A DNA stretch of 51,374 nucleotides, taken from contig JASJCP010000012.1 in NCBI GenBank assembly GCA_030065935.1, forward strand, positions 1-51,374, read 5' to 3'. The first letter of the stretch is position 1. Each line of letters opens with the position of its first letter. The notes under the pieces were generated by a model that saw only the letters and a program-made list of their open reading frames with translations, was not told where the DNA came from and ran no database searches. The DNA is from Xenococcaceae cyanobacterium MO_167.B27. Its GTDB lineage: Bacteria > Cyanobacteriota > Cyanobacteriia > Cyanobacteriales > Xenococcaceae. Below, piece after piece: positions 17,901 to 24,046 of the stretch. The translations under genes were made by a program, and so were the position numbers.

Positions 17901-18190
17901 TTTATGTCACTGGAAAATATACTCGCACCACTGCTATTATTCAAGCTGCAACTTCTAGGCTTAGACCGATTTTAATGACTACAATTACTACAGTGTTAGG
18001 GATGTTTCCTTTGGCTTTGGGAATTGGTGAAGGTTCGGAGTTTTTGCAACCTTTGGGTGTGGTGGTGTTTTCTGGTTTGGCTTTGGCGACAGGTTTGACT
18101 TTGCTGATTATTCCTTGTTTTTATGTGTTGTTACATGATTTGTTTGGGAATATCTCACGCAGAGGCGCAGAGGCGCAGAGAGGGTTATAG
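14996..18190 (+). CDS. RND-family efflux permease
   Basis: This 1064-residue inner-membrane transporter has the AcrB-like RND plan: a first helix near residues 11-31, a large periplasmic loop, helices 2-6 (about 335-520), helix 7 near 555, a second periplasmic loop and helices 8-12 (about 865-1050). It drives drug or metal efflux with the proton gradient. VGIVVDNSIVMLEN carries the conserved transmembrane aspartate. A Ser/Asn-rich insert near 420-450 is unusual. The last 13 or so residues (NISRRGAEAQRGL) come from a dispersed repeat that also founded the tandem array downstream; the natural end was probably near FYVLLHDLFG. No adaptor protein gene is adjacent. Confidence 0.92.
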   Translation: MNISGIAIRRHIGTLMLTLAVIVVGIFFIFRLQVDLLPAITYPRIGLRVNIPGVSPEVAVEEITKPLEEALTATEGVVQVVSNTREGRVRIDLYFEPGGNIDRALNDATATFNRNRNRLPDLVTEARLFKFDPSQLPIYEFALESNSLDDLGLRLFADEELSRELSVIPGIAAVDVSGGIGEEVRVEIDLKRLQALGIGVNQVLNALTVRNQDIAGGRLRGEGGEPLIRTVGKFDSVEEIRNLSLDLGEGDLGRNRVYLRDIATITDGQAEQRVFVSLNGEPAVKITIQKQPDANTITVIESVKEKLAWLRESGVIPEDMQLVTTRDESSFIINSISNVAIAGITGTMLAAIAVFVFLGSVRQTFIIVLAIPLATLTAIILMKLFGLSINIFSLGGLALGVGIVVDNSIVMLENIALKIQQNRDSLVNKAFSDSESSSKFNKSQNLIKTAETASQEVESALIASTATNLVAVLPFLLVGGLFSLLFRELILTISFAIAASLLLAVTVVPMLASRLLNIPYSSQINHFPLLVWFNRSFAGITNSYGYLLKGILRYRLLTIVLVVLLLGGSSISLAQNLPQEILPSINTGQAVMFASFPPGTNLETNRKVMKAVDEILLRQPETEYVFSSTGGFLFGNSTIENLLRSSSTITLKPNTNLEAFIERVNAEFRKLNLVNIRLRLFPQSVRGLNLNNSPVRGDVDLILQGQDTELLEQTGRKILKKLDEQATLARFRPDTDPRQPEIQIKTNRERLADLGLTLEEVGNTVQTAIAGSVPTQLQRDDRLIDIRVQLDNDSRQSFSQLQQLPLFSGNNSPVRLQDVATLNIGKAPGEVQRINQRSVYIMVGSLTKGANLSDAIAQTQSIVQEIELPTGVSLLPSYAAASNEQIQSSLRLLGGLAVFLVFVVMAVQYNSVIDPLVILLTVPLALAGGILGLYVTQTAIGATVLIGAVLLVGIVVNNAIVMVELANQLYVTGKYTRTTAIIQAATSRLRPILMTTITTVLGMFPLALGIGEGSEFLQPLGVVVFSGLALATGLTLLIIPCFYVLLHDLFGNISRRGAEAQRGL

Positions 18191-18545
18191 GTTTTGTTAT
18201 ATGGTTTGTTTGTTAAATGTCTTAAGCAGAAAAGCATCCGCGCAAAGGGGTTTTTATGTGTTGTTACATGATTGGTTTGGGAGTTTCTCACGCAAAGACG
18301 CAAAGACGCAAAGAGGTTTGTAGGTGTTCTTATATAATTTGTTTGTTGGGGAATTTCTCACGCAAAGACGCAAAGGCGCAAAGGGGTTTTTATCTGTTGT
18401 TACATGATTGGTTTGGGAATTTCTCACGCAAAGACGCAAAGACGCAAAGAGGTTTGTAGGTGTTCTTATATAATTTGTTTGTTGGGGAATTTCTCGCGCA
18501 AAGACGCAAAGGCGCAGAGGGGTTTTTATCTGTTGTTACATGATT
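18118..18545. repeat. 136-bp tandem array derived from the 3' end of the RND gene
   Basis: Unit 1 (18118-18250) overlaps the last codons of the RND gene. Units 2 (18251-18386) and 3 (18387-18522) are 136 bp each and nearly identical. Unit 4 starts at 18523 and breaks off at about 18545. Each unit contains a copy of the RND end (tatgtgttgttacatgatt), then cgcaaagacgcaaagacg-type triplets. The missing part of unit 4 resumes at 19415, beyond the retron remnant. Confidence 0.9.
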
Positions 18546-18573
18546 AGCCATCTAATTTTTTTGCGATTATAAT
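18545..18573 (+). promoter_or_regulatory. Candidate promoter of the retron RNA
   Basis: TAGCCA (18545-18550, four of six matches to TTGACA) and a perfect TATAAT (18568-18573) are 17 nt apart. The expected start point, seven bases after the -10 box, is 18580, the first base of the a1 repeat. Confidence 0.6.
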
Positions 18574-18579
18574 AGCTAC

Positions 18580-18731
18580 AGCTAAATATTCTCACACAAG
18601 GTTGATTCCCGTTGTCGATCCTGCGACGGTAATATTTTAAGGGGTGCATAATGTACTCTCGCTCATAAACACTTTACTAAGTGCTGTCATGGTAATTGTA
18701 ATAGGTTAGAACAATTGGAGAATATTTAGCT
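18580..18731 (+). ncRNA. Retron msr-msd RNA with a1/a2 inverted repeats
   Basis: The sequence agctaaatattctc at 18580-18593 (a1) is perfectly inverted at 18718-18731 (a2), the 14-bp closing stem expected of a retron RNA, 22 nt upstream of a retron-type reverse transcriptase. Between them lie three smaller stems: 18609-18614 with 18624-18629, 18670-18674 with 18679-18683 (TACT loop), and 18694-18699 with 18711-18716. The first guanosines after a1 (18600-18601) are candidates for the branching G, by analogy with known retrons. The msr/msd boundary cannot be placed by eye. Confidence 0.75.
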
Positions 18732-18753
18732 TCCAGAATACTATTGACAAATT

Positions 18754-19407
18754 ATGAAAACAGTAGTTCTAAACCTTTCAGAAGCAGAACTAAAAGATAA
18801 GTTTAACAAGCTTAAAAATCGTTGCGATATAGCAAATTTACTTGATATAACTGATTATCAACTACGATATCATTTGTATATCCATTCGCTTAAATCTGCA
18901 TATACTGAGTTTAAAATACCTAAAAAATCTGGTGGATATAGACACATTCTTCAACCGATAACATCTCTGAAAATTATTCAACAAAAACTTAATCAAGTAT
19001 TAAAAGCTGTATATGAACCTAAACCATCTACTCATGGTTTTACAGTTGGTAGAAGCATTGTAACTAATGCACAGGCACATCTTAGACAACGCTACCTTTT
19101 AAATATTGATCTTAAGGATTTTTTCCCCTCTATTAACTTCGGCAGAGTTAGGGGACTTTTTATGGCAAAACCATATAACTGTACAGAGGAAGTAGCAACC
19201 ATCCTAGCCCAAATATGTTGTTATGATAATCAATTGCCACAGGGTTCTCCTACATCCCCAATCATATCTAATATGATTTGTTCAAAACTGGATTCTCAGT
19301 TACAACGTTTAGCAAAGAAACATCAATGTATTTACACTAGATATGCTGATGATATAACATTCTCAACATCTAGATGCCCACCAGATTTAAGTTCAGAGTT
19401 TACTTAA
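18754..19407 (+). pseudogene. Truncated retron reverse transcriptase
   Basis: This 217-residue product is the first two thirds of a retron-type reverse transcriptase. Visible landmarks are FKIPKKSGGYRHILQP (fingers), THGFTVGRSI, the retron NAxxH motif as NAQAH (105-109), LNIDLKDFFPSI with the first catalytic Asp (119), LPQGSPTSPIISN (161-173) and the YADD catalytic box (197-200). It ends 17 residues after YADD at SSEFT, eight bases before a dispersed repeat (19415). Retron enzymes usually exceed 300 residues; the thumb and the VTG motif that recognises the cognate RNA are missing. The matching RNA lies just upstream. No effector gene is evident. Confidence 0.88.
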
Positions 19408-19414
19408 AGAAATG

Positions 19415-19480
19415 TCTCGCGCAGAGGCGCAGAGGCGCAGAGGGTTTAATCGGTTTGATTACACGATTTGTTTGTAATTG
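19415..19480. repeat. Second half of the interrupted array unit
   Basis: tctcgcgcagaggcgcagag and the following bases to tttgtttgtaattg align with the middle of the 136-bp unit at 18118-18522 (best with unit 1). Together with the half unit ending near 18545, it brackets the retron remnant. Confidence 0.7.
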
Positions 19481-19536
19481 CTACACTATGAGTAGTACGG
19501 TAATGCGGTACAGTTAACCTTCAGAAAAGCATTCCT

Positions 19537-19809
19537 ATGGATAGCGTAAGTGTAAATAAGTTTAGAGATAATTTAAAAAGCTTTGTTGAAAAAGTTGTTG
19601 AGGAACATCAACCTCTTAAAGTGACTCGTCGTAATGGAGAAGATTTTGTAGTAGTTAGTGCGGAAGACTGGGAAAGAGAGCAAGAAACCTTGTATATCTT
19701 ACAAAATGATAGTTTAATGCAACAAATTGCTGAATCAATTGCTACTCATAATCAAAATCAAGGCTATTCTCCTACAGATGAGGAACTAGATGCGCTCTTT
19801 GGTATTTGA
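19537..19809 (+). CDS. Phd/YefM-family antitoxin
   Basis: This 90-residue protein is the antitoxin of a type II toxin-antitoxin pair. It begins MDSVSVNKFRDNLKSFVEKV and has the usual PLKVTRRNGEDFVVVSAEDWE core (about 26-46), the DNA-binding Phd/YefM fold. The C-terminal region (LMQQIAESIATHNQNQGYSP) would wrap the toxin. It overlaps the toxin gene by 20 nt, as expected for translational coupling. Family knowledge indicates that it neutralises the RNase and represses its own operon, weaker or stronger depending on toxin ratio. Confidence 0.93.
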   Translation: MDSVSVNKFRDNLKSFVEKVVEEHQPLKVTRRNGEDFVVVSAEDWEREQETLYILQNDSLMQQIAESIATHNQNQGYSPTDEELDALFGI

Positions 19810-20065
19810 AGGAAATACTTGGAGTAATTACGAAAAACTAAGAGAAAGTGATAAAAAGCTCCATAAAAATCTCTGCAAGATTCTCAAAGAAATGTTGAGA
19901 GGCGATCCTAGATATGGCATAGGAAAACCAGAACCTCTTAAGCATAATTTATCGGGTTTATGGTCTAGAAGACTATCACAGAAAGACCGTCTTGTTTATA
20001 AGTTTGATGATAAGTATATCTATATTTTTGCTATAGGTGGTCATTACGACACATTGAATAAATAA
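19790..20065 (+). CDS. Txe/YoeB-family mRNA interferase toxin
   Basis: This 91-residue toxin of the RelE superfamily cleaves mRNA at the ribosomal A site. The family's catalytic set is present: E48 in GKPEPLK, R67 in KDRLVY and the C-terminal H85-Y86 in GGHYDTLN; LSGLWSRRL is also typical of YoeB. These match E. coli YoeB positions with an offset of two residues. It overlaps the antitoxin gene at 19790-19809. The pair lies just beyond the repeat that truncates the retron reverse transcriptase, but nothing links the two systems functionally. Confidence 0.93.
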   Translation: MRSLVFEGNTWSNYEKLRESDKKLHKNLCKILKEMLRGDPRYGIGKPEPLKHNLSGLWSRRLSQKDRLVYKFDDKYIYIFAIGGHYDTLNK

Positions 20066-20149
20066 CTAATACCAATTTGAAAAAGTAATGAGAGACTTCC
20101 TTAGACAAAATTGGGGAAAAGGTTAAAGCTTAAAGGTTAAAGGAATATA

Positions 20150-20225
20150 GGGCGGGTGCAGATGATTGGTTAATTAGTAAAAGTGATCGCCTTCCTGATT
20201 CTTGGTTAACGGCTAAAGATTCTAT
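20150..20225. repeat. Duplicated 76-bp fragment of the downstream glycosidase gene
   Basis: This intergenic stretch matches 22781-22856 at 73 of 76 positions in the same orientation. The matching copy lies inside the minus-strand glycosidase gene. The duplicate has no open frame context and appears to be a stray gene fragment. The rest of 20066-20364 is AT-rich without recognisable features. Confidence 0.9.
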
Positions 20226-20364
20226 AGAACTTAATATGTAAAATTTTATTGCTAAATTCAAAATTTTTCATAATGTAGTAGAAATATTTTGAAGCTTGCG
20301 GGAAAATTCTAGCTAGATACCTGTCAATAATAAATTAAGCTAATTTAAAATATATCGGATAATT

Positions 20365-22542
20365 ATGAGTTATGACAAGGCTTCAAATTCATCTCGCCCT
20401 CAACCAAAAAAGACGTTAGATGAGTTGAGTTTAAATATCTCTCAAAATAAGAAAACATTAGTTGAACTTGATCCGAGTACCTCCTCTCGAACTCCTTTTA
20501 TCGCAAAAGACCCTAAGATAGGAAAAACTATCGGAGATAATAATCGCTATCTCTTACAAAGTTTACTGGGACAAGGAGGAATGGGTAAGGTTTATCGAGC
20601 TTTAGATAATAAATTTGAAAACCGCGTAGTAGCCATTAAATTGATGACTAATTATGCTGGTCAGCAACAAAAACATTTAATTAAAAGATTTATCAGAGAA
20701 ACTAAAGCTATTTCTGTTCTCAAGCATCCTAATATTGTCGAAATTTTTGACTGTGGTGTTACTCCTGATGAAGCTCCTTTTTGTGGCTCGCCATTTTATG
20801 TAATGGAGTATTTTGAAGGTAAAACTTTACAGAGTTTATTAAAGCAACATAAAAGATTACATTTACCTTATCTCTTGAAGATTATTCGTCAAGTGTGTGC
20901 CGGATTAAAAGAAGTTCATAAAAAAGATATGGTTCACCGAGATTTAAAGCCTGATAATATCTTTTTAGTTACTGGTGATACTTTTGCCGACGTGGTAAAA
21001 ATTATTGATTTTGGCATTGCTAAAAATCTGATTTCTGATGACACTAAATTGACCAAAGTTGGCTCTTTTCTTGGGACATATCGCTATGCTTCTCCTGAAC
21101 AATGTCGAGGATTACCAAATATAGATCAGAGAAGTGATATTTATAGTTTAGGTATTATCTTGTATGAAGCTATTTGTGGTCAAAATCCCTATGATTTGGA
21201 TGAGGATTTTAGGAGCTCTCAAGCAGATTGGATAGCGTGCCATATTAAAGTTCCTCCGAAACCTTTAAAAGAACAACCAGGGTGTGAAAATTTACCAGAT
21301 GAATTAGCAAATATTGTTATGCAATGTTTGGCGAAATTCCCTCAAGATAGATTCTCAGATATAGGAGCATTGCCGGACGCTCTGGCTAATAGTGTTTCAG
21401 TAAGGATGGGGCTAAATTATGATTCTGATATAGATAAAAAAGCTAGTAATAAGCTAGAAAAAAATATTCATCAATCTCAAAGAAAATCAGAAGTTAAACT
21501 AGCAACGCCTAAAACAATAATAGAAACAACAAATAATAATACCCCCCCCCATGTTACTTCTAGTAGTAGTAGGAAAAAACTTAATTTAGGGTTACTAATG
21601 GGGGTGGTTGCTATTTTAATAGGAATGGTAGGTACGGTAGGATATTTAGGTGCATATTTATTATTAAAGCGACCTCAAAACATATCTCAAAATGACTTGA
21701 AATCTAGACTTGAACTAGATAATAATAATCCAGAAACAACTAATGCAAATAATATTAGCCTTCTTGTAAAAACCTTGGAAGCGCAATATCAGCAAAGCAA
21801 CTATCAAAATTGTTATCAATTAGCTACGGAGAACCCTAATCAAGATAATTTTGTAATTAAAGGATGGATAGGTAAGTGTGGTTTAGCAGCAGCAAAAACC
21901 CAAGCAGAACTTGATAATTTTAGTGGCGCGATCGCGATTACCCAAAAGATACCCAATACAGTACCTAACTATCAGGAAGTACAAGATAATATTAACACTT
22001 GGTCAGGCAAAATTTTAGACTATGCTACTAAAATTTATCAAGAAGGAAATCTCGAACAAGCAGTTAAAATGACTGAAACTATTCCTGAAAGTAGTAATTT
22101 AAAAGCAACAGTTTCCCCTCTAATATCTCAATGGCAACAAGAAGAAGAAAATCATAAAACTCTTATTGATAATGCTCAAAATTTATTAAATAGAGGTCAA
22201 TGGTATGCTGCGAAGCTAGAAGTAGAAAAAATCCCTACTGAGTTTGTTTTTTGGAGACAAGAAGCTCAACCAATTTTAGACCGAGCTAATCAGAAAATAA
22301 ATGCGATCGCAGCAGCCCAAAGACGACGCAGAGCGCGAGAACAACAACGCAGAGCCCAGGAAGAACAACGACGCAGAGCCCAGGAAGAACAACGACGCAG
22401 AGCCCAAGAACAAGAGCAACTTCGTAGAGCGCAAACAAAGGAAACAACTCCTTTACCTTCTCTTCGAGAAAAGTTAAAAAATACCCCTCTACTAGATGAT
22501 GATACTCTTAGAGAAAGATTACAAAGAGAACCCAACCCTTAA
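20365..22542 (+). CDS. Membrane-anchored Ser/Thr protein kinase (Hanks type)
   Basis: This 725-residue signalling kinase has a cytoplasmic catalytic domain at about 60-345: the glycine loop GQGGMGKV (69-76), K92 in VAIK, the catalytic loop HRDLKPDN (191-198), D215 in DFG and ASPEQ (242-246). A Ser/Asn-rich linker is followed by one transmembrane helix (about 408-433). The C-terminal region has helical repeats (about 465-645), perhaps TPR-like, and an Arg/Gln/Glu coiled coil built from 24-bp tandem repeats (RRRAQEEQ, about 650-695). It lies upstream of, and opposite to, the polysaccharide cluster. Targets are unknown; control of the nearby cluster is possible but unproven. Confidence 0.92.
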   Translation: MSYDKASNSSRPQPKKTLDELSLNISQNKKTLVELDPSTSSRTPFIAKDPKIGKTIGDNNRYLLQSLLGQGGMGKVYRALDNKFENRVVAIKLMTNYAGQQQKHLIKRFIRETKAISVLKHPNIVEIFDCGVTPDEAPFCGSPFYVMEYFEGKTLQSLLKQHKRLHLPYLLKIIRQVCAGLKEVHKKDMVHRDLKPDNIFLVTGDTFADVVKIIDFGIAKNLISDDTKLTKVGSFLGTYRYASPEQCRGLPNIDQRSDIYSLGIILYEAICGQNPYDLDEDFRSSQADWIACHIKVPPKPLKEQPGCENLPDELANIVMQCLAKFPQDRFSDIGALPDALANSVSVRMGLNYDSDIDKKASNKLEKNIHQSQRKSEVKLATPKTIIETTNNNTPPHVTSSSSRKKLNLGLLMGVVAILIGMVGTVGYLGAYLLLKRPQNISQNDLKSRLELDNNNPETTNANNISLLVKTLEAQYQQSNYQNCYQLATENPNQDNFVIKGWIGKCGLAAAKTQAELDNFSGAIAITQKIPNTVPNYQEVQDNINTWSGKILDYATKIYQEGNLEQAVKMTETIPESSNLKATVSPLISQWQQEEENHKTLIDNAQNLLNRGQWYAAKLEVEKIPTEFVFWRQEAQPILDRANQKINAIAAAQRRRRAREQQRRAQEEQRRRAQEEQRRRAQEQEQLRRAQTKETTPLPSLREKLKNTPLLDDDTLRERLQREPNP

Positions 22543-22610
22543 AGATCAAAAAACTGGGCTTTGTTCCTGCACAGAGTAAAACTGCGACACAAAATCAGCT
22601 AGAACACATA

Positions 22611-24023
22611 CTAGATATTAGCAAATTTAAACAAGATAAGAGAGTAACCAGACATGGTTACGGATTGAAATTTGATGATCGCTAAAGGGTCAGCAATATC
22701 TGTAATGCCATTTTCAGTGAGGGAAACAGCTTCTACTTTTTGAGCAGAAAATTTGTTGGGAAACATTTGCAAGTTGACTTGGGCGGGTGCAGATGATTTG
22801 TTAATTAGTAAAAGCGATCGCCTTCCTGATTCTTGGTTAACGGCTAGAGATTCTATTTGAGGATTATCACTGTCTGTTTCAACTACTGTACCCGTTAAGT
22901 ATTTATTTCCCCAAGCAAATACAGTAGCAACAGGGCGCAGATTATTTTGGCGATCAATCATGCCATAAATGTTATTTTTTAGATGCCAAGATGTTGCCAT
23001 GTCAATATCAGATTCAGCAAGATGCTTTAATACTGAAGCAAACCACACTGCACCAATATGACTATTCTGACGCAGTTCTCCAGACCTCCAAGAATAGTTG
23101 ATATTATATTCACCAAGTAATAAAGGTATTTTTCGTTCGGGAATATATCTAGATGTTATGGAGCGTAATTTACGTACTTGTTTCTTATAGCCTGGGGTAA
23201 TAGCCATAAGTTCATCGGTAGATTTTTCTGGATTCCCAGTGCCATAGCGATGCCAAGAAATAAAATCGACATTTTCAGCACAATTTTCTAAGAAATTATC
23301 CAGTATCCTGGTATTATCGTAGTTCATTACAGGTCCCCCTATCTTAATACTAGGATCTTTAGCTTTCATGGCTTTTGCTGCTTTATTGTAAATTTGCCAA
23401 AGCTCGTCTAGTCTATTTGCTTTCTCATAGCGTTTCTCTAATTCATTCAAGGGTTCCCAATAGATAATTTGTCGCTTTTGCCTTTGGTTGAGAATGTTTA
23501 CCAGTTCAGCGCATAAGGTAACATAATTGTCATGCTCGGAGGGAGCAAGCAGATTTTTTCCCTCTGTTTTCATCCACTTTGGCCAACGGGGAATATTTTG
23601 AATAATAGTAGGTCTGTGTGGATAAGAGGCATCATAACAAGCTTTAATTGTAGCTTCGTTCCAACTTTTAGTTTCTGAATCTGTCCAGCGATCGCATAAT
23701 TGAGAATGATGAATGCGGATTAAAGGAATATTAAGTTCCGTTAACAAATTTTGAAAGATAGGGTCTTTGGCTCTCTCTAAGATAGTAATTTCATAGTCAT
23801 TAGAACCAAAGACAAAGGGTGTACTTTCGGCAACAGAGGTAGTCCAGTCTATCTTGAGCCGAGAGAAAAAAGATTTTTCAGTAGAAGCTAATGATGTTGA
23901 TAAATTCTGCTTGTCAATAACCAATTGTTGATGATTCAAGCCATCAAACTCATGGATTTTGTCACCAAAAAAAGCTAAAGTTGCACCCAATGCCGATAGT
24001 TTGAGAAGATTTCTACGTCTCAT
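22611..24023 (-). CDS. Exported GH-A clan glycoside hydrolase (GH39-like)
   Basis: This 470-residue protein begins MRRRNLLKLSALGATLAFFG, a Tat-like export signal. A TIM-barrel follows with the clan GH-A signature: N193-E194 in IIYWEPLNELEK as candidate acid/base and E305 in PLLLGEYN as candidate nucleophile. A beta-sandwich-like C terminus (about 390-470) resembles the GH39/GH51-type extra domain. It lies at the downstream end of the polysaccharide operon, 23 nt after the Wzc-like gene, so it probably trims or releases the exported polymer. Family number and substrate are uncertain. A fragment of the gene is duplicated at 20150-20225. Confidence 0.75.
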   Translation of the reverse strand: MRRRNLLKLSALGATLAFFGDKIHEFDGLNHQQLVIDKQNLSTSLASTEKSFFSRLKIDWTTSVAESTPFVFGSNDYEITILERAKDPIFQNLLTELNIPLIRIHHSQLCDRWTDSETKSWNEATIKACYDASYPHRPTIIQNIPRWPKWMKTEGKNLLAPSEHDNYVTLCAELVNILNQRQKRQIIYWEPLNELEKRYEKANRLDELWQIYNKAAKAMKAKDPSIKIGGPVMNYDNTRILDNFLENCAENVDFISWHRYGTGNPEKSTDELMAITPGYKKQVRKLRSITSRYIPERKIPLLLGEYNINYSWRSGELRQNSHIGAVWFASVLKHLAESDIDMATSWHLKNNIYGMIDRQNNLRPVATVFAWGNKYLTGTVVETDSDNPQIESLAVNQESGRRSLLLINKSSAPAQVNLQMFPNKFSAQKVEAVSLTENGITDIADPLAIIKFQSVTMSGYSLILFKFANI

Positions 24024-24046
24024 GATTATAGAGGTTGATTTAGGGG

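Noticed and set aside
18118-18545. Repeat array as a CRISPR
   Set aside because: The units are 136 bp and nearly identical throughout, with no unique spacers, and no cas genes are nearby.
14591-19407. Diversity-generating retroelement, because an Avd-like four-helix-bundle gene and a reverse transcriptase occur in one region
   Set aside because: They are 4 kb apart with an RND gene between. The reverse transcriptase has the retron NAxxH motif and LPQG, and its RNA has a1/a2 repeats. No template/variable repeat pair with adenine-specific differences was seen.
18754-19407. Group II intron maturase
   Set aside because: No maturase or endonuclease domain and no intron domain V/VI-like structure is visible. 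Short N terminus and motifs fit retrons.
19537-20065. Toxin-antitoxin pair as the retron's effector
   Set aside because: It is a complete Phd/YoeB pair with its own overlap and lies beyond the repeat boundary. Adjacency alone does not support a link.
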